In this document: one piece after another, positions 26,417 through 35,118 of the stretch
Position numbering within the stretch: position 1 is the first letter of the stretch
Layout of the letters: the number at the start of each line of letters is the position of its first letter
Source: Sphingobacterium sp. ML3W
Lineage (GTDB): Bacteria; Bacteroidota; Bacteroidia; Sphingobacteriales; Sphingobacteriaceae
Direction: 5' to 3'
Assembly (NCBI RefSeq): GCF_029542085.1
Contig: NZ_CP107036.1
Coordinates: 3,286,001-3,350,000 of the forward strand
DNA length: 64,000 bases
Notes under the pieces: model-generated
What the model was told of the DNA's origin: nothing
Database searches by the model: none
Seen by the model: only the letters and a program-made list of their open reading frames with translations
Translations under genes and position numbers: made by a program

Positions 26417-28315
26417 TTACCAACCTGGGTTCTGTACTAAGTTGGGATTGACCAAAAGGTTGTTTTCCCTTATCGGCCAGAAGTAATCCCGCGGTGCCAC
26501 AAAACGTTGTTGAAAAAAGGTCTGTTCTTTATAGAAAAGTTCGGGATGATCTTTATCCTGGTTTCTATCCCAGCCGGTAATGTTTTTATTCAGTTCCTGT
26601 GCCGCCAGCTTCCAGCGTTTCAGATCCCAAAAACGTGATCCCTCAAAGCTCATTTCAATATTCCGTTCACGTTGGATAATGCTGCGTAAGCCTTCCTTGC
26701 TTGCCGGTTTAGCAGGATTTAACGCATACTTAGACCAGGATTCTTGGATACCTTCCAACCCAGCCCTTTTCCGAATTTTATCGAGGTATAAAAAGACATC
26801 AGCTGTTGGTCCCTCGCTTTCGTTCAAGGCTTCGGCATACATCAGGTACAGATCCGCCAGGCGCATCATCGGCCAAGGATATTCTTCAATGTGTGAACTA
26901 TTGCCATCTTTGAAAGCAAATTTCCAGTTTACCAATTTTTTGGGATAGTACGTCGTCACTGGAATAGAGAGTCCGCTGCCAAATAATCCCAGGCGCAACT
27001 GTGTGGTCCAGGTATTTTCATCACTGCGGCTCGGACTATTTTCCATAAACCAGATGCCCCCGTCAAAGCCAACATTTGCATAAAACCTATTTTCGCGATC
27101 AAAATGTACACGTGCAGTCTGATAATTCTGAATATTATTGAACCGCTCTGCATAGTTACCCGAACGAAGCTGATTCTTATTACTAAAATCCAAGGTTTTA
27201 TCTTCGTCCATTGGTACGCCATTTCGGGTATAGAACTGGTCAACAATTTTTAAGGAAGGTGCCAAAGTACCATGCACACTGTTATTACCTGCATTGTTGG
27301 GATCAATATGTGCCATGGATGAATACTGCATCTGCCAGGCCCGTGAAGTCGGATTAGCCCAGATAATTTCTCTGTTCCATTTTTCAGTGACAGCATTGCG
27401 AACGCTCATTTGAATCATTGTCGTATCGGAGAGCGGAAATACAGTACCAGGAAATTGGTATAACCCCATTCCCAGGTTCTCGCATGCGGTAATCGCTTCC
27501 TTTGCAGCACGAGCAGCCTTCTGCCATTTTTCCAACTGAAAACTCTGGTTGAAAAACAGCGTACCATCGACATTTTTAAAGGTCGCATAATCCGCATTAC
27601 CGTTGAACAGCGGACTCGCGGCATACAATAATACTTTTGCTTTAATCCCTAAGGCAATAGGCTTGGTAATACGGCCCAAATCCGTAACCGGAGACTGGAC
27701 CGTATTGGGTAGTTTAGGAATTGCCTCGTCAAGAACCTTGACTATATAATCGACAACCTCATCAATAGGCTGGCGTTTAACTTTTGCATCCTCGATAGAA
27801 GTATTTACAGATAAGTTGACATCCATTGTAGGAATAGGTCCGTAATGCCGCATCAACATAAAGTGATAGTATGCTTTTAAGAACATGACCTCCCCTTCCC
27901 AGGTGGTACGCTCGTCCTGTGTCATATCTCGTACTTTCTCAGGATTACGAATATTTTCCAGAAAAATATTACAGTCGCGAATGGCATTATACATATAACC
28001 ATCCCAATAGTTTACATAGGGATTGGTGACGTTCTGATTTCCACGGGCAATATTCCAATTTGTCCCATCAATGCTGAGGGTTGGGTAGTCCAGCCAGAAT
28101 TCATCCCCAGCTAGGTAAGCTGGATTTCTGGTCGGATCACCATCCGGGGGGAGGTATGAATAACAGGTAGCCAAGTACTTTATCGCCTCGCTACGCATGG
28201 TAAATGCATTATCTATTGTCGCCACATTGTCCGGCACGACATCCAAATAGTTGCAGGATTGAAAGAACAATAAACCCGATGCAACCAGTAATTTAATTAA
28301 TCTTAGATTTTTCAT
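26417..28315 (-). CDS. SusD/RagB-family lipoprotein (PUL pair 2)
   Basis: The 632-residue protein has a lipoprotein signal cut before Cys21 (FFQSCNYLDVVPDN). SusD features include VMFLKAYYHFMLMRHYGPIPTM, a long lid region and the C-terminal RNIEMSFEGSRFWDLKRWKLA with terminal NLVQNPGW. It pairs with the SusC gene 13 bp upstream. It is longer than SusD pair 1 and closest in layout to the plus-strand SusD at 57022-58977. Confidence 0.96.
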   Translation of the reverse strand: MKNLRLIKLLVASGLLFFQSCNYLDVVPDNVATIDNAFTMRSEAIKYLATCYSYLPPDGDPTRNPAYLAGDEFWLDYPTLSIDGTNWNIARGNQNVTNPYVNYWDGYMYNAIRDCNIFLENIRNPEKVRDMTQDERTTWEGEVMFLKAYYHFMLMRHYGPIPTMDVNLSVNTSIEDAKVKRQPIDEVVDYIVKVLDEAIPKLPNTVQSPVTDLGRITKPIALGIKAKVLLYAASPLFNGNADYATFKNVDGTLFFNQSFQLEKWQKAARAAKEAITACENLGMGLYQFPGTVFPLSDTTMIQMSVRNAVTEKWNREIIWANPTSRAWQMQYSSMAHIDPNNAGNNSVHGTLAPSLKIVDQFYTRNGVPMDEDKTLDFSNKNQLRSGNYAERFNNIQNYQTARVHFDRENRFYANVGFDGGIWFMENSPSRSDENTWTTQLRLGLFGSGLSIPVTTYYPKKLVNWKFAFKDGNSSHIEEYPWPMMRLADLYLMYAEALNESEGPTADVFLYLDKIRKRAGLEGIQESWSKYALNPAKPASKEGLRSIIQRERNIEMSFEGSRFWDLKRWKLAAQELNKNITGWDRNQDKDHPELFYKEQTFFQQRFVAPRDYFWPIRENNLLVNPNLVQNPGW

Positions 28316-28328
28316 GATAAATTGCCTT

Positions 28329-31300
28329 TTAAAATCCGACGTTAATACCGACGTTATATACAGCCTGTACAGGATAGCCTAATCCTTCGCCGCCCATTTC
28401 AGGATCCCACATCTTAAATTTACTCCATACGGCAAGGTTGAGGGCGTTGACATAAAAACGCACATTGGACATCTTAAACTTGTTGAGAAACTGATTTGGT
28501 AGATTGTAGCCCAATTCAACAGATTTCAATCGTAAGAATGCGCCGTTACGCATCCACCAGGTTGAAAACTGATTATTATTGTTGTTAAAACCATCCGTCA
28601 AGCGTGGCCACAGGGCCCTTACGTCTTGGTTATCTTCGGACCAATAGCTGTTGGCCACTTCCTGCAGCAAGCCATTCTGATACGGTCCGTTGATTGCAAA
28701 AGGTGTAATATTTCCCGGATCAATAAAAAATGAGGAACGCGCCGAGCCCTGTAGGAATGCACTGACATCAAAGCCTTTGAAACCCACAGAAAAACCCATT
28801 CCATAAATAATCTGTGGATCTGTTGGATAACCGATCGGCACTTTGTCTAAATCGGTGATTTTACCATCACCATTGATATCCCGGTATTTAATATCTCCGC
28901 CCATCGTCTTAAAAGCGCCACCAAAATTCTGTAGCGGCGAGTTTTCCGCTTCGATATCATCGACAAACAGACGTTCGGCAATCAGCCCATACGATTGTTT
29001 GATCGGATGCCCCAATCGAGACAGGTAGGATAAATTTGCCGGGTAGTCCGGTTCTTCGTTCACCAGCAATTTATTGGTTGCATAGGTCATGTTCGCCCGC
29101 AACTGAGTCCACCAGGTATTTTGAAAAGATTTGTTGTAATCCAGGGCCAGGTCAAATCCTCGACTCTGCGCCTTGCCTATATTAGCTTGGATGTCAGCCT
29201 GAAAACCAGTTGTAGAAGGAATATTCGAACGGACCATCAGAATATTACTGCGAGTAGAGTTGTAATAATCAAACACCACGCCCAGGCCATTTTTTAGATT
29301 CAGGTCAAATCCAGCATCGAAGGTTTTTGCCCGTTCCCAGGTAATATCACGATTTTCATACCGCGATATGGAATAACCAGGCCGTGTGTAATCCCAGTTA
29401 TTTCCCCAGGAGAAACCTCGGCCACCGTTACTCGGGTTCACTTGCGATAAGTAGAAGAAACGATCACGGTCCTCACCGATCTGATCGTTACCCACCAGAC
29501 CATAGGTAGCCCTCAATTTTAAGCGGGAAACCACGGGATTCATAAATTCAAACATCTTTTCTTCATTCAGATTCCACCCCACACCAAAAGATGGGAAGAA
29601 ACCAAAACGATGATCTTTGGAGAAACGTTCGGAACCATTATAGCCAAAGTTGAACTCAAAAAGGTAGCGGTTTTTGTAGGCATAGGTCGCTCGACCTGAC
29701 ACCCCGAGGTTACGGGCCGGCAATGAAGCCTGCAAATCACCACCGTTAGCGGTCTGATAATTACGGATAATACCGATCAACATCCCAGTGATGTCGTGGT
29801 CTTCAGCGATGGTGCGGTTGTAATTGACAGCAAACTCACCGTACGTCGTGGTATTTAGGATTTTATTTCCCTGGTTGTAATCCAGGTATTCTGTACCCTC
29901 ATTTTCGTTGAGCAGACTTAAAACTGTATTGCTTGTACCCGGGATTCGGACCAGATTGTAATAAAATGGTTTAAAGCTCCGCGTGACAGAAAAATAAGAA
30001 TAGCGTTGTGTATAAGCCATTAAGCGAGCGGATAAACCTTTTGTAATGAAATCGAAATTCTGCTTCAGTTCCAATTGCACATTGACCGTGGAGCTATTAT
30101 ACTCCTGAAAACCATTGACCATATTAGCGTAGGGATTGTTATACAGCGTTTTGGTCGTTGGAATAAAGTTATTTCCGAAAAGCGGATGTGTCGCAAATGG
30201 AGAATAGGAGGATGGATAAATTGCCGGAAACATTACCGGGTTGGACCAAATTGCTTCACGAAATACGCGCTGTCCACCATTGATCAGATTTCCCCATTTA
30301 TCATAACCACCTATTGGCCCTGTATAGTCATCAAATTGAGCCGAAGTACGGATAATACCAATCGTCGTTGGCGTAACATTTAAGGTAATATTAGAACGTA
30401 AGGAGTAGTTTTTCAGGTTGATGTTATTATCAAAGCTATTGCCATTTTCGGATCGCAGAATTCCCTTATCGTTATTAAAGGTACCGGCGACATAATATTG
30501 AGCCAGGTTCCCTCCACCGGTAACATTGAAGTTAAAGCGTTGGTTGTTGGTATAATCCTTTATCAGCTGGTCGATCCAGTTATTATTGGGATAAAGCAAC
30601 GGATCGTCTCCCCGTTCGGTATGGTCTATTTTATTTTGGTTGTAAGGTAGCGTACCTTTAGGGTCTCTAGTCAACACGGCCTCATTAGCCATTTTCATAT
30701 AGGTAATATTATCGGCGAATTTAAAATTACGGGTATTGGTTGAGATGGAGTTCTCAAAACGTGCATTAAATTTTGCCTTACCAACAATACCACTTTTGGT
30801 GTTGACCAAAACAACCCCATTTGCCCCTCTAGCGCCATATAACGAAGAGGCTGCGGCATCTTTCAATACGGAAAAACCAGCGATATCATCCGGCTGTAAG
30901 CGTGCCAGTGCGGTGGTATTGGATTCTATTCCGTCGATCAGAATCAAAGGATCCTTTTTCCCTGCGCCAAAGGAACCAACGCCACGGATAAAGAAGGAAG
31001 CGTTGTCATTACCTGGTTCCCCACTCCGTTGGTAAGCAATTAGCCCAGCTACCCGCCCCGCCAGCATGGAGGTCAGATTGGATGTTGGTCCCTTAATTTC
31101 TTTCGGGTTTATCGAGGTAATGGAGGCCACCATACTCGTTTTTTTCTGTGTGCCGTAGGCCACGACAGTTACTTCATCCAGATTGGAACTTGATGAGGAT
31201 AAGTAAATGGTCATACGATTGGTACTCGTGACCTGAACAGTTTTGCGGTCGAATCCGACCGAAGTTAGGACAAGCTGATCGTTGATGTGCGCATCTTTGA

Positions 31301-31520
31301 TCAGGAATTGTCCCTGTGCATCCGTTGATACAACTGCATTCTTTCCCATAAAGGCAATTGTAACATTGGAAATGGGTAAATGTCCGACGCTATCCAATAC
31401 AACTCCTCTCAACTCAAACGATTGGGGCTGTGCACTTGCAAAGCCGGCAATCAGAAGAAAGAGGAAGACAAGACTACATCGCTGCCATTTACAGATTCGG
31501 TAATACATGTGGTAGATCAT
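28329..31520 (-). CDS. SusC/RagA-family TonB-dependent transporter (PUL pair 2)
   Basis: The 1063-residue protein has a signal peptide ending GFASAQ (about 31). The start could also be the second Met at 31508. It has a CarboxypepD_reg-like domain (about 36-112), the SusC signature EVTVVAYGTQKKTSMVASI, a plug with KDPLILIDGIESNTTALARL, and a barrel ending INVGF. It is first gene of the 26-kb PUL and carries the main promoter/operator region upstream. It should import the oligosaccharides bound by SusD and the two lipoproteins. Confidence 0.97.
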   Translation of the reverse strand: MIYHMYYRICKWQRCSLVFLFLLIAGFASAQPQSFELRGVVLDSVGHLPISNVTIAFMGKNAVVSTDAQGQFLIKDAHINDQLVLTSVGFDRKTVQVTSTNRMTIYLSSSSSNLDEVTVVAYGTQKKTSMVASITSINPKEIKGPTSNLTSMLAGRVAGLIAYQRSGEPGNDNASFFIRGVGSFGAGKKDPLILIDGIESNTTALARLQPDDIAGFSVLKDAAASSLYGARGANGVVLVNTKSGIVGKAKFNARFENSISTNTRNFKFADNITYMKMANEAVLTRDPKGTLPYNQNKIDHTERGDDPLLYPNNNWIDQLIKDYTNNQRFNFNVTGGGNLAQYYVAGTFNNDKGILRSENGNSFDNNINLKNYSLRSNITLNVTPTTIGIIRTSAQFDDYTGPIGGYDKWGNLINGGQRVFREAIWSNPVMFPAIYPSSYSPFATHPLFGNNFIPTTKTLYNNPYANMVNGFQEYNSSTVNVQLELKQNFDFITKGLSARLMAYTQRYSYFSVTRSFKPFYYNLVRIPGTSNTVLSLLNENEGTEYLDYNQGNKILNTTTYGEFAVNYNRTIAEDHDITGMLIGIIRNYQTANGGDLQASLPARNLGVSGRATYAYKNRYLFEFNFGYNGSERFSKDHRFGFFPSFGVGWNLNEEKMFEFMNPVVSRLKLRATYGLVGNDQIGEDRDRFFYLSQVNPSNGGRGFSWGNNWDYTRPGYSISRYENRDITWERAKTFDAGFDLNLKNGLGVVFDYYNSTRSNILMVRSNIPSTTGFQADIQANIGKAQSRGFDLALDYNKSFQNTWWTQLRANMTYATNKLLVNEEPDYPANLSYLSRLGHPIKQSYGLIAERLFVDDIEAENSPLQNFGGAFKTMGGDIKYRDINGDGKITDLDKVPIGYPTDPQIIYGMGFSVGFKGFDVSAFLQGSARSSFFIDPGNITPFAINGPYQNGLLQEVANSYWSEDNQDVRALWPRLTDGFNNNNNQFSTWWMRNGAFLRLKSVELGYNLPNQFLNKFKMSNVRFYVNALNLAVWSKFKMWDPEMGGEGLGYPVQAVYNVGINVGF

Positions 31521-31576
31521 AAATTGGTCTTCTTATAGATTGGTTATTATTGCGTAGCATAGTAGTCTTTAATCTA

Positions 31577-31604
31577 TACTATTCTATACTACTATACAAT
31601 AGTA
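31577..31604. promoter_or_regulatory. Dyad operator candidate for the PUL regulator
   Basis: TACTATTCTATA (31577-31588) and TATACAATAGTA (31593-31604) form an 11/12 inverted repeat around CTAC. Read on the minus strand the same segment gives three direct GTATAG units. It overlaps the predicted -7 box of the first PUL gene, as expected for a repressor site. Assignment to the GntR protein is inference. Confidence 0.5.
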
Positions 31605-31628
31605 AAAACATTTTCCGACATCCACAAA
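31597..31628 (-). promoter_or_regulatory. Predicted promoter of the large PUL
   Basis: On the minus strand, TTTG (31628-31625) is followed after 20 bases by TACTATTG (31604-31597), one mismatch to TAnnTTTG. The transcript would start near 31590, about 70 bases before the SusC ATG. Confidence 0.45.
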
Positions 31629-31713
31629 TATTTTTTCAAATAATGGGTTCTAACTGTGCATTATAGCTATTCGACCGAACGGCTGTTAGCTGTGTGGAGT
31701 TATGGAAAAAATA

Positions 31714-31753
31714 AAGCGGGATATATTATCATGACTGATAATATATCCCGCTT
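31714..31753 (-). terminator. Strong terminator of the 101-aa gene
   Basis: The perfect 17-bp arms 31714-31730 and 31737-31753 (core GCGGGATATATTATC) enclose a 6-nt loop. Downstream on the minus strand comes TATTTTTTCC. It insulates the PUL promoter from the gene at 31801. Confidence 0.85.
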
Positions 31754-31800
31754 AGTAAATAATTTAAAAAATTTTGATCACAAAAAAAGGTAGGCCTAGC

Positions 31801-32106
31801 CTACCCTTTTGTCAATGAGTGATGATATTTTAAGGTATGATTGAGTGAATGTGCGGTCTGCCGGGCATCGTCCTGATAGGACGATAAATCTTGGCAGGCT
31901 CTGATATCTGCTACATCCACCTTGTTTCTTACTTTGCTGATGACCTGATTTAATTCCGATTTCCAGTTGCCCGGATCGCCAAAATCGTCCACCCAATTTT
32001 TGTTGATAAACCTTTTATAGTTCAAAAGCAAAATATACAATTCCTCACCACTACCGGCGCGATTGATTGACGTGCGCCAGTTCTCTAATTTTTCTTTAAA
32101 ACTCAT
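31801..32106 (-). CDS. Hypothetical small protein (101 aa)
   Basis: I do not recognise a family. I choose the ATG at 32106 (MSFKEKLENWRTSINRAGSG); a TTG nine bases upstream is possible. The product is hydrophilic and predicted mostly helical (EELYILLLNYKRFINKNW, WKSELNQVISKVRNKVDVAD), with no signal peptide. It has its own strong terminator at 31714-31753, which supports a real transcribed gene. It diverges from the DKNYY gene and has no evident link to the PULs. Confidence 0.6.
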   Translation of the reverse strand: MSFKEKLENWRTSINRAGSGEELYILLLNYKRFINKNWVDDFGDPGNWKSELNQVISKVRNKVDVADIRACQDLSSYQDDARQTAHSLNHTLKYHHSLTKG

Positions 32107-32270
32107 AACCAGCAATATACAAAAAAATATTGGTATTTCAAAATAGTTGCATTTAAAATGGATAAGTATTATTAAAAAATTAAATGATAGAATGATTAAA
32201 CCTTCGGTTAATTATTCTGGTCATAAAGTAAAGATCCGATATAAATAGATATTACAAAACAGATTAAATT

Positions 32271-32897
32271 ATGGCCTTTTTTCACTTAAAAAATATGCTT
32301 GTTATTTCCTTTGCATTGCTATGTATATTGGATAAAAGTATTGCTCAACAAGTTGGCGACAATAAAAGATCTACGTCTCAAACGACATTTCGACATGATA
32401 GAGAAAACGATTACGTTAACATAGGCAATCGGATTTTCTACAGGGATAAGATGGTCGAAGGTGTTGATGCACAATCTTTCAAAGACCTCGGTAATGCTTA
32501 TGCAAGAGACAACTGGAATGCCTATTATCGGGGCATTAAGATCAAAGATGTATCGCCACATTCATTCCAGTCACTTGGTTGGGGATATGCCAAGGATAGT
32601 TGGAATGCCTATTATCGGGGTGTTAAAATTAAAGATGTCTCTGCGGCTAGCTTTAAAGTATTGGATGAAGGATACGCCAAAGATAGTTGGAATGTCTATT
32701 ATAGAGGCAATCAAATAAAAAATGTATCCGCCCCAAGCTTTGTTCTTGTTGGGGACGGATACAGCAAGGATAGCTGGAAAGTCTATTATTTTGGTCAAGA
32801 GATAAAAGATGCAACTGCCTTTACATTTAAATATTTAGGTAAAGGTTATGCGAAGGATAGCTGGAATAAATATTATAGAGGAAAAAAATTAGATTGA
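32271..32897 (+). CDS. DKNYY-family exported repeat protein
   Basis: The 208-residue protein has a signal peptide (about 1-26, ending DKSIAQ). Five tandem 28-residue units follow, with pattern Y(A/S)(K/R)DxWxxYYxGxxIKdvsaxSFkxLGxG, beginning near residues 80, 108, 136, 164 and 192. This repeat matches the DKNYY family, whose function is unknown. At DNA level the units are 84 bp and still similar (GGAATGCCTATTATCGGGG twice), so unit gain or loss is likely. It is probably periplasmic or surface-exposed and monocistronic. Confidence 0.85.
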   Translation: MAFFHLKNMLVISFALLCILDKSIAQQVGDNKRSTSQTTFRHDRENDYVNIGNRIFYRDKMVEGVDAQSFKDLGNAYARDNWNAYYRGIKIKDVSPHSFQSLGWGYAKDSWNAYYRGVKIKDVSAASFKVLDEGYAKDSWNVYYRGNQIKNVSAPSFVLVGDGYSKDSWKVYYFGQEIKDATAFTFKYLGKGYAKDSWNKYYRGKKLD

Positions 32898-32946
32898 TTT
32901 AACACCGCTCTACAATATCCCGCCCGAGTCAAAGCTTCGCATCGAA

Positions 32947-33174
32947 ATGACGAAAGAACTGGATGACCTTGTTTACAATTCCAATTTTTTCGAAATACCC
33001 CGTCGCGTTTCTGATATCATCCGACAACTGAATGCCAACAAAGAACAAAGCAATAAATTTTCTGTTTATCTTAGCTGTTATTGTGAGGAAGGTACGCTGG
33101 AATACGAAAAACATGGAAATTATAAAGAATACCGAAAAAAGCATTCTCCAAAACCTGTCAAAAAATATAAATGA
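32947..33174 (+). CDS. Hypothetical short ORF, possible gene remnant (75 aa)
   Basis: The product begins MTKELDDLVYNSNFFEIP and has plausible protein composition. The same frame continues upstream without a stop to the end of the DKNYY gene (reading LYNIPPESKLRIE), so the ATG may not be the original start. No family was recognised. The frame lies in an AT-rich patch beside tandem repeats and has no clear promoter. It may be the remnant of a larger gene; an opposite-strand frame over the same region looks worse. Confidence 0.35.
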   Translation: MTKELDDLVYNSNFFEIPRRVSDIIRQLNANKEQSNKFSVYLSCYCEEGTLEYEKHGNYKEYRKKHSPKPVKKYK

Positions 33175-33560
33175 AAAATGCCAAACTTGCATATCTGTGA
33201 GTGCAAGAGCTTTATATACCTTTCCCATCATCAAATGAAACAACGGTCAATCTGGTTAAAGACCGGGCCTTGGGATCTTTTACTATAAGCCTTTGCTATT
33301 CTTTTCCACAAGCGTGGCTTTTCCCTTTTTTCGCAATAATTTTTCGCTGCAACAAATCAGGATCAGGTGGTGGCCAAATTAGCCCTTTTAACAGAGCTTG
33401 TTCAGTGATTGTTCAGTGCTCGTTCAGTGATTGCTCAGTGTAGACTGAATAAACATTGACTAATTACTGTCTAAATACTGATTTAAAATTGTCTTTAGGT
33501 ATAATTTGGTATTAGTAGATTTCCGTATATATACGGTAAATACAAGCATTATTTACAGCA
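33175..33560. other. Noncoding AT-rich stretch with a tandem repeat
   Basis: No convincing gene is seen. The plus-strand frame at 33201-33443 has low-complexity, Cys/Ser/Phe-rich translation and runs into the 11-bp repeats, so I treat it as noncoding. The main feature is the tandem repeat at 33400-33443. Confidence 0.5.
33400..33443. repeat. Four tandem 11-bp repeats, GTTCAGTGnnn
   Basis: Units are GTTCAGTGATT (33400), GTTCAGTGCTC (33411), GTTCAGTGATT (33422) and GCTCAGTGTAG (33433). The period is close to one helical turn, which would place the same face of each unit on one side of DNA. Confidence 0.85.
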
Positions 33561-33593
33561 AAAAATGCGGAGAATAAGCTATTTATTCTCCGC
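33560..33593 (-). terminator. Terminator of the PL6 operon
   Basis: GCGGAGAATAA (33567-33577) pairs with TTATTCTCCGC (33583-33593) around a 5-nt loop. A T run follows on the minus strand (A run 33560-33565). It lies 22 bases after the PL6 stop. Confidence 0.85.
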
Positions 33594-33614
33594 TTAAAAT
33601 AATATTCAGGATCG

Positions 33615-35078
33615 TTAAGGATTAATAACCAAGCTATTTCCCAATCCCGTCATAAATCCCGGACCGATATTTTGTGCTTTCAGTAAATCCCGATGTTTAA
33701 CGTCCAATTTTGGAGCACCAGCATCTGCCGCGGCAGCAAAAGGATAGTTACCAACAAAAGCACCCAACACCGGACTGGTACTAGTCGGTTCATAGATTCC
33801 ATCAGCTGTCAATGTATATTGCGGATTCTGACGTGTAAAACCGGCTGGAAGCTGTTGGCTTGTCGGCACATCAAACACGATATTCCCCTGGTAGGTAAAA
33901 TTAATGGGTTGATCTGTAAAGGTCAGCATGGTTGACGTCGAAGCTTGCGACACCACATTATTGGCAATATGTCCATCTGTTGGTGGCAAGGTGCGGTTGT
34001 TTCCCCCTTTTCCCGAACCGATATCGAATGATTGCTTACATTTGATCATGGTGTTGGCCACCACCTTCACACGTTTTACTTGATAGTAACCACTTAACGG
34101 TGAGTTAGGTACACCGTCCATTACAGCCAAAGGTGCTTTTTGTCCTGTTCCCGCCATATTTTGGAAGTAATTGTTGTAGACAATGTGATCCTCTCCGATT
34201 ATCCGGATACCACCAGCTGCACTATTGCCGTTACCGACAAAATAGTTACCGTAAACAGCAGAACCATTTCCATGTCTCAAGCACAGTGTCCCCTGACTCT
34301 CGTGGAAGAAGTTATTGCGGATGGTATCGCCCCCCATCTTGTTCGAGATAATTTCAGTTTCGCCATTGCAACGTTGAAAGATGTTGTCTTCAATCGTCGT
34401 GAATGCACTGGTTATAGACCAATCACTTGTCCCGATACGGATGGTTTCACCACCGTTATTCGGTAGTTCCGCCCGCTCCCCAAAGAAATTGTGATCGATC
34501 CGGTGCTTCATCGTTTTATTTGTCCCCCAAACCACCATCGTAGGTCCCTGATGCAATTTCCCCTTGAGATAACAATGATCAATACGATGATTGGATCCGT
34601 TAATGGAGACCCATCTATAATCAGTAGTCGCTGTCGGTGGATTATAGTCCACAATAGCCGTATTTGTCAACCGACAATTTGATGAAGAAGAGGTGAAATC
34701 AACCACATTTTTTCCGGAGGTATATCCATTTTGGAAGACCAGCCCATTAACCACGAGCCATTTACCCGTAATACTAATAGAGGAAGTACCTTTCATGATC
34801 ACTGCTCCAGGCTGTTCAGCGAGCAGCACAATAGGCTGTTGGCTTGTTCCCTGCACATTAAATGTCAGTTCCTGATTTGTCCATTGCCCCGATTTCATGA
34901 TCACCGTGTCGCCCGGCTGTAGACTTAAAGCCTGCAAATCCGCAGCCGATTGAATGGTATGGCATTGCAGACAGGCGATACCGTTTAGTTGCAATTTTAC
35001 CGCAGCTGGTTTTTCACAGCTACTCCCCATCACTAATAAAAGTGATAAAGCGGATAATACTGAAAAGTTTCTCATCAT
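33615..35078 (-). CDS. PL6-family polysaccharide lyase (chondroitinase-B/alginate lyase type)
   Basis: The 487-residue lipoprotein (Cys21) has a right-handed parallel beta-helix: an N-terminal LQPGDTVIMKSGQW, then many N-rich turns (DHNFFGERAEL, NNFFHESQG, NYFVGNG). The PL6 active site is visible: acidic Ca2+ ligands in NGETEIISNK (Glu240, Glu242), Lys247, and Arg268 in LCLRHG. These sit near the Lys250/Arg271 of chondroitinase B. It should cut a uronic-acid-containing polymer by beta-elimination. Alginate, dermatan or another polymer cannot be separated by eye. It is last gene of the SusCD pair 3 operon and is probably surface-anchored. Confidence 0.9.
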   Translation of the reverse strand: MMRNFSVLSALSLLLVMGSSCEKPAAVKLQLNGIACLQCHTIQSAADLQALSLQPGDTVIMKSGQWTNQELTFNVQGTSQQPIVLLAEQPGAVIMKGTSSISITGKWLVVNGLVFQNGYTSGKNVVDFTSSSSNCRLTNTAIVDYNPPTATTDYRWVSINGSNHRIDHCYLKGKLHQGPTMVVWGTNKTMKHRIDHNFFGERAELPNNGGETIRIGTSDWSITSAFTTIEDNIFQRCNGETEIISNKMGGDTIRNNFFHESQGTLCLRHGNGSAVYGNYFVGNGNSAAGGIRIIGEDHIVYNNYFQNMAGTGQKAPLAVMDGVPNSPLSGYYQVKRVKVVANTMIKCKQSFDIGSGKGGNNRTLPPTDGHIANNVVSQASTSTMLTFTDQPINFTYQGNIVFDVPTSQQLPAGFTRQNPQYTLTADGIYEPTSTSPVLGAFVGNYPFAAAADAGAPKLDVKHRDLLKAQNIGPGFMTGLGNSLVINP

Positions 35079-35118
35079 ATTTACATTTGTTTATAAGGTT
35101 CATTTTGTGCCGCAGTAC

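Noticed and set aside
32929..33243. 104-codon minus-strand frame over the short plus-strand ORF
   Set aside because: Its Phe/Ile-rich translation looks like the antisense of AT-rich DNA, without TM organisation or a family match.
33400..33443. Tandem repeats considered as a CRISPR array
   Set aside because: Units are 11 bp and contiguous with no spacers, and no cas gene is present.
33201..33443. 80-codon plus-strand frame
   Set aside because: It runs through the 11-bp repeats and has low-complexity Ser/Cys/Phe translation without start context.
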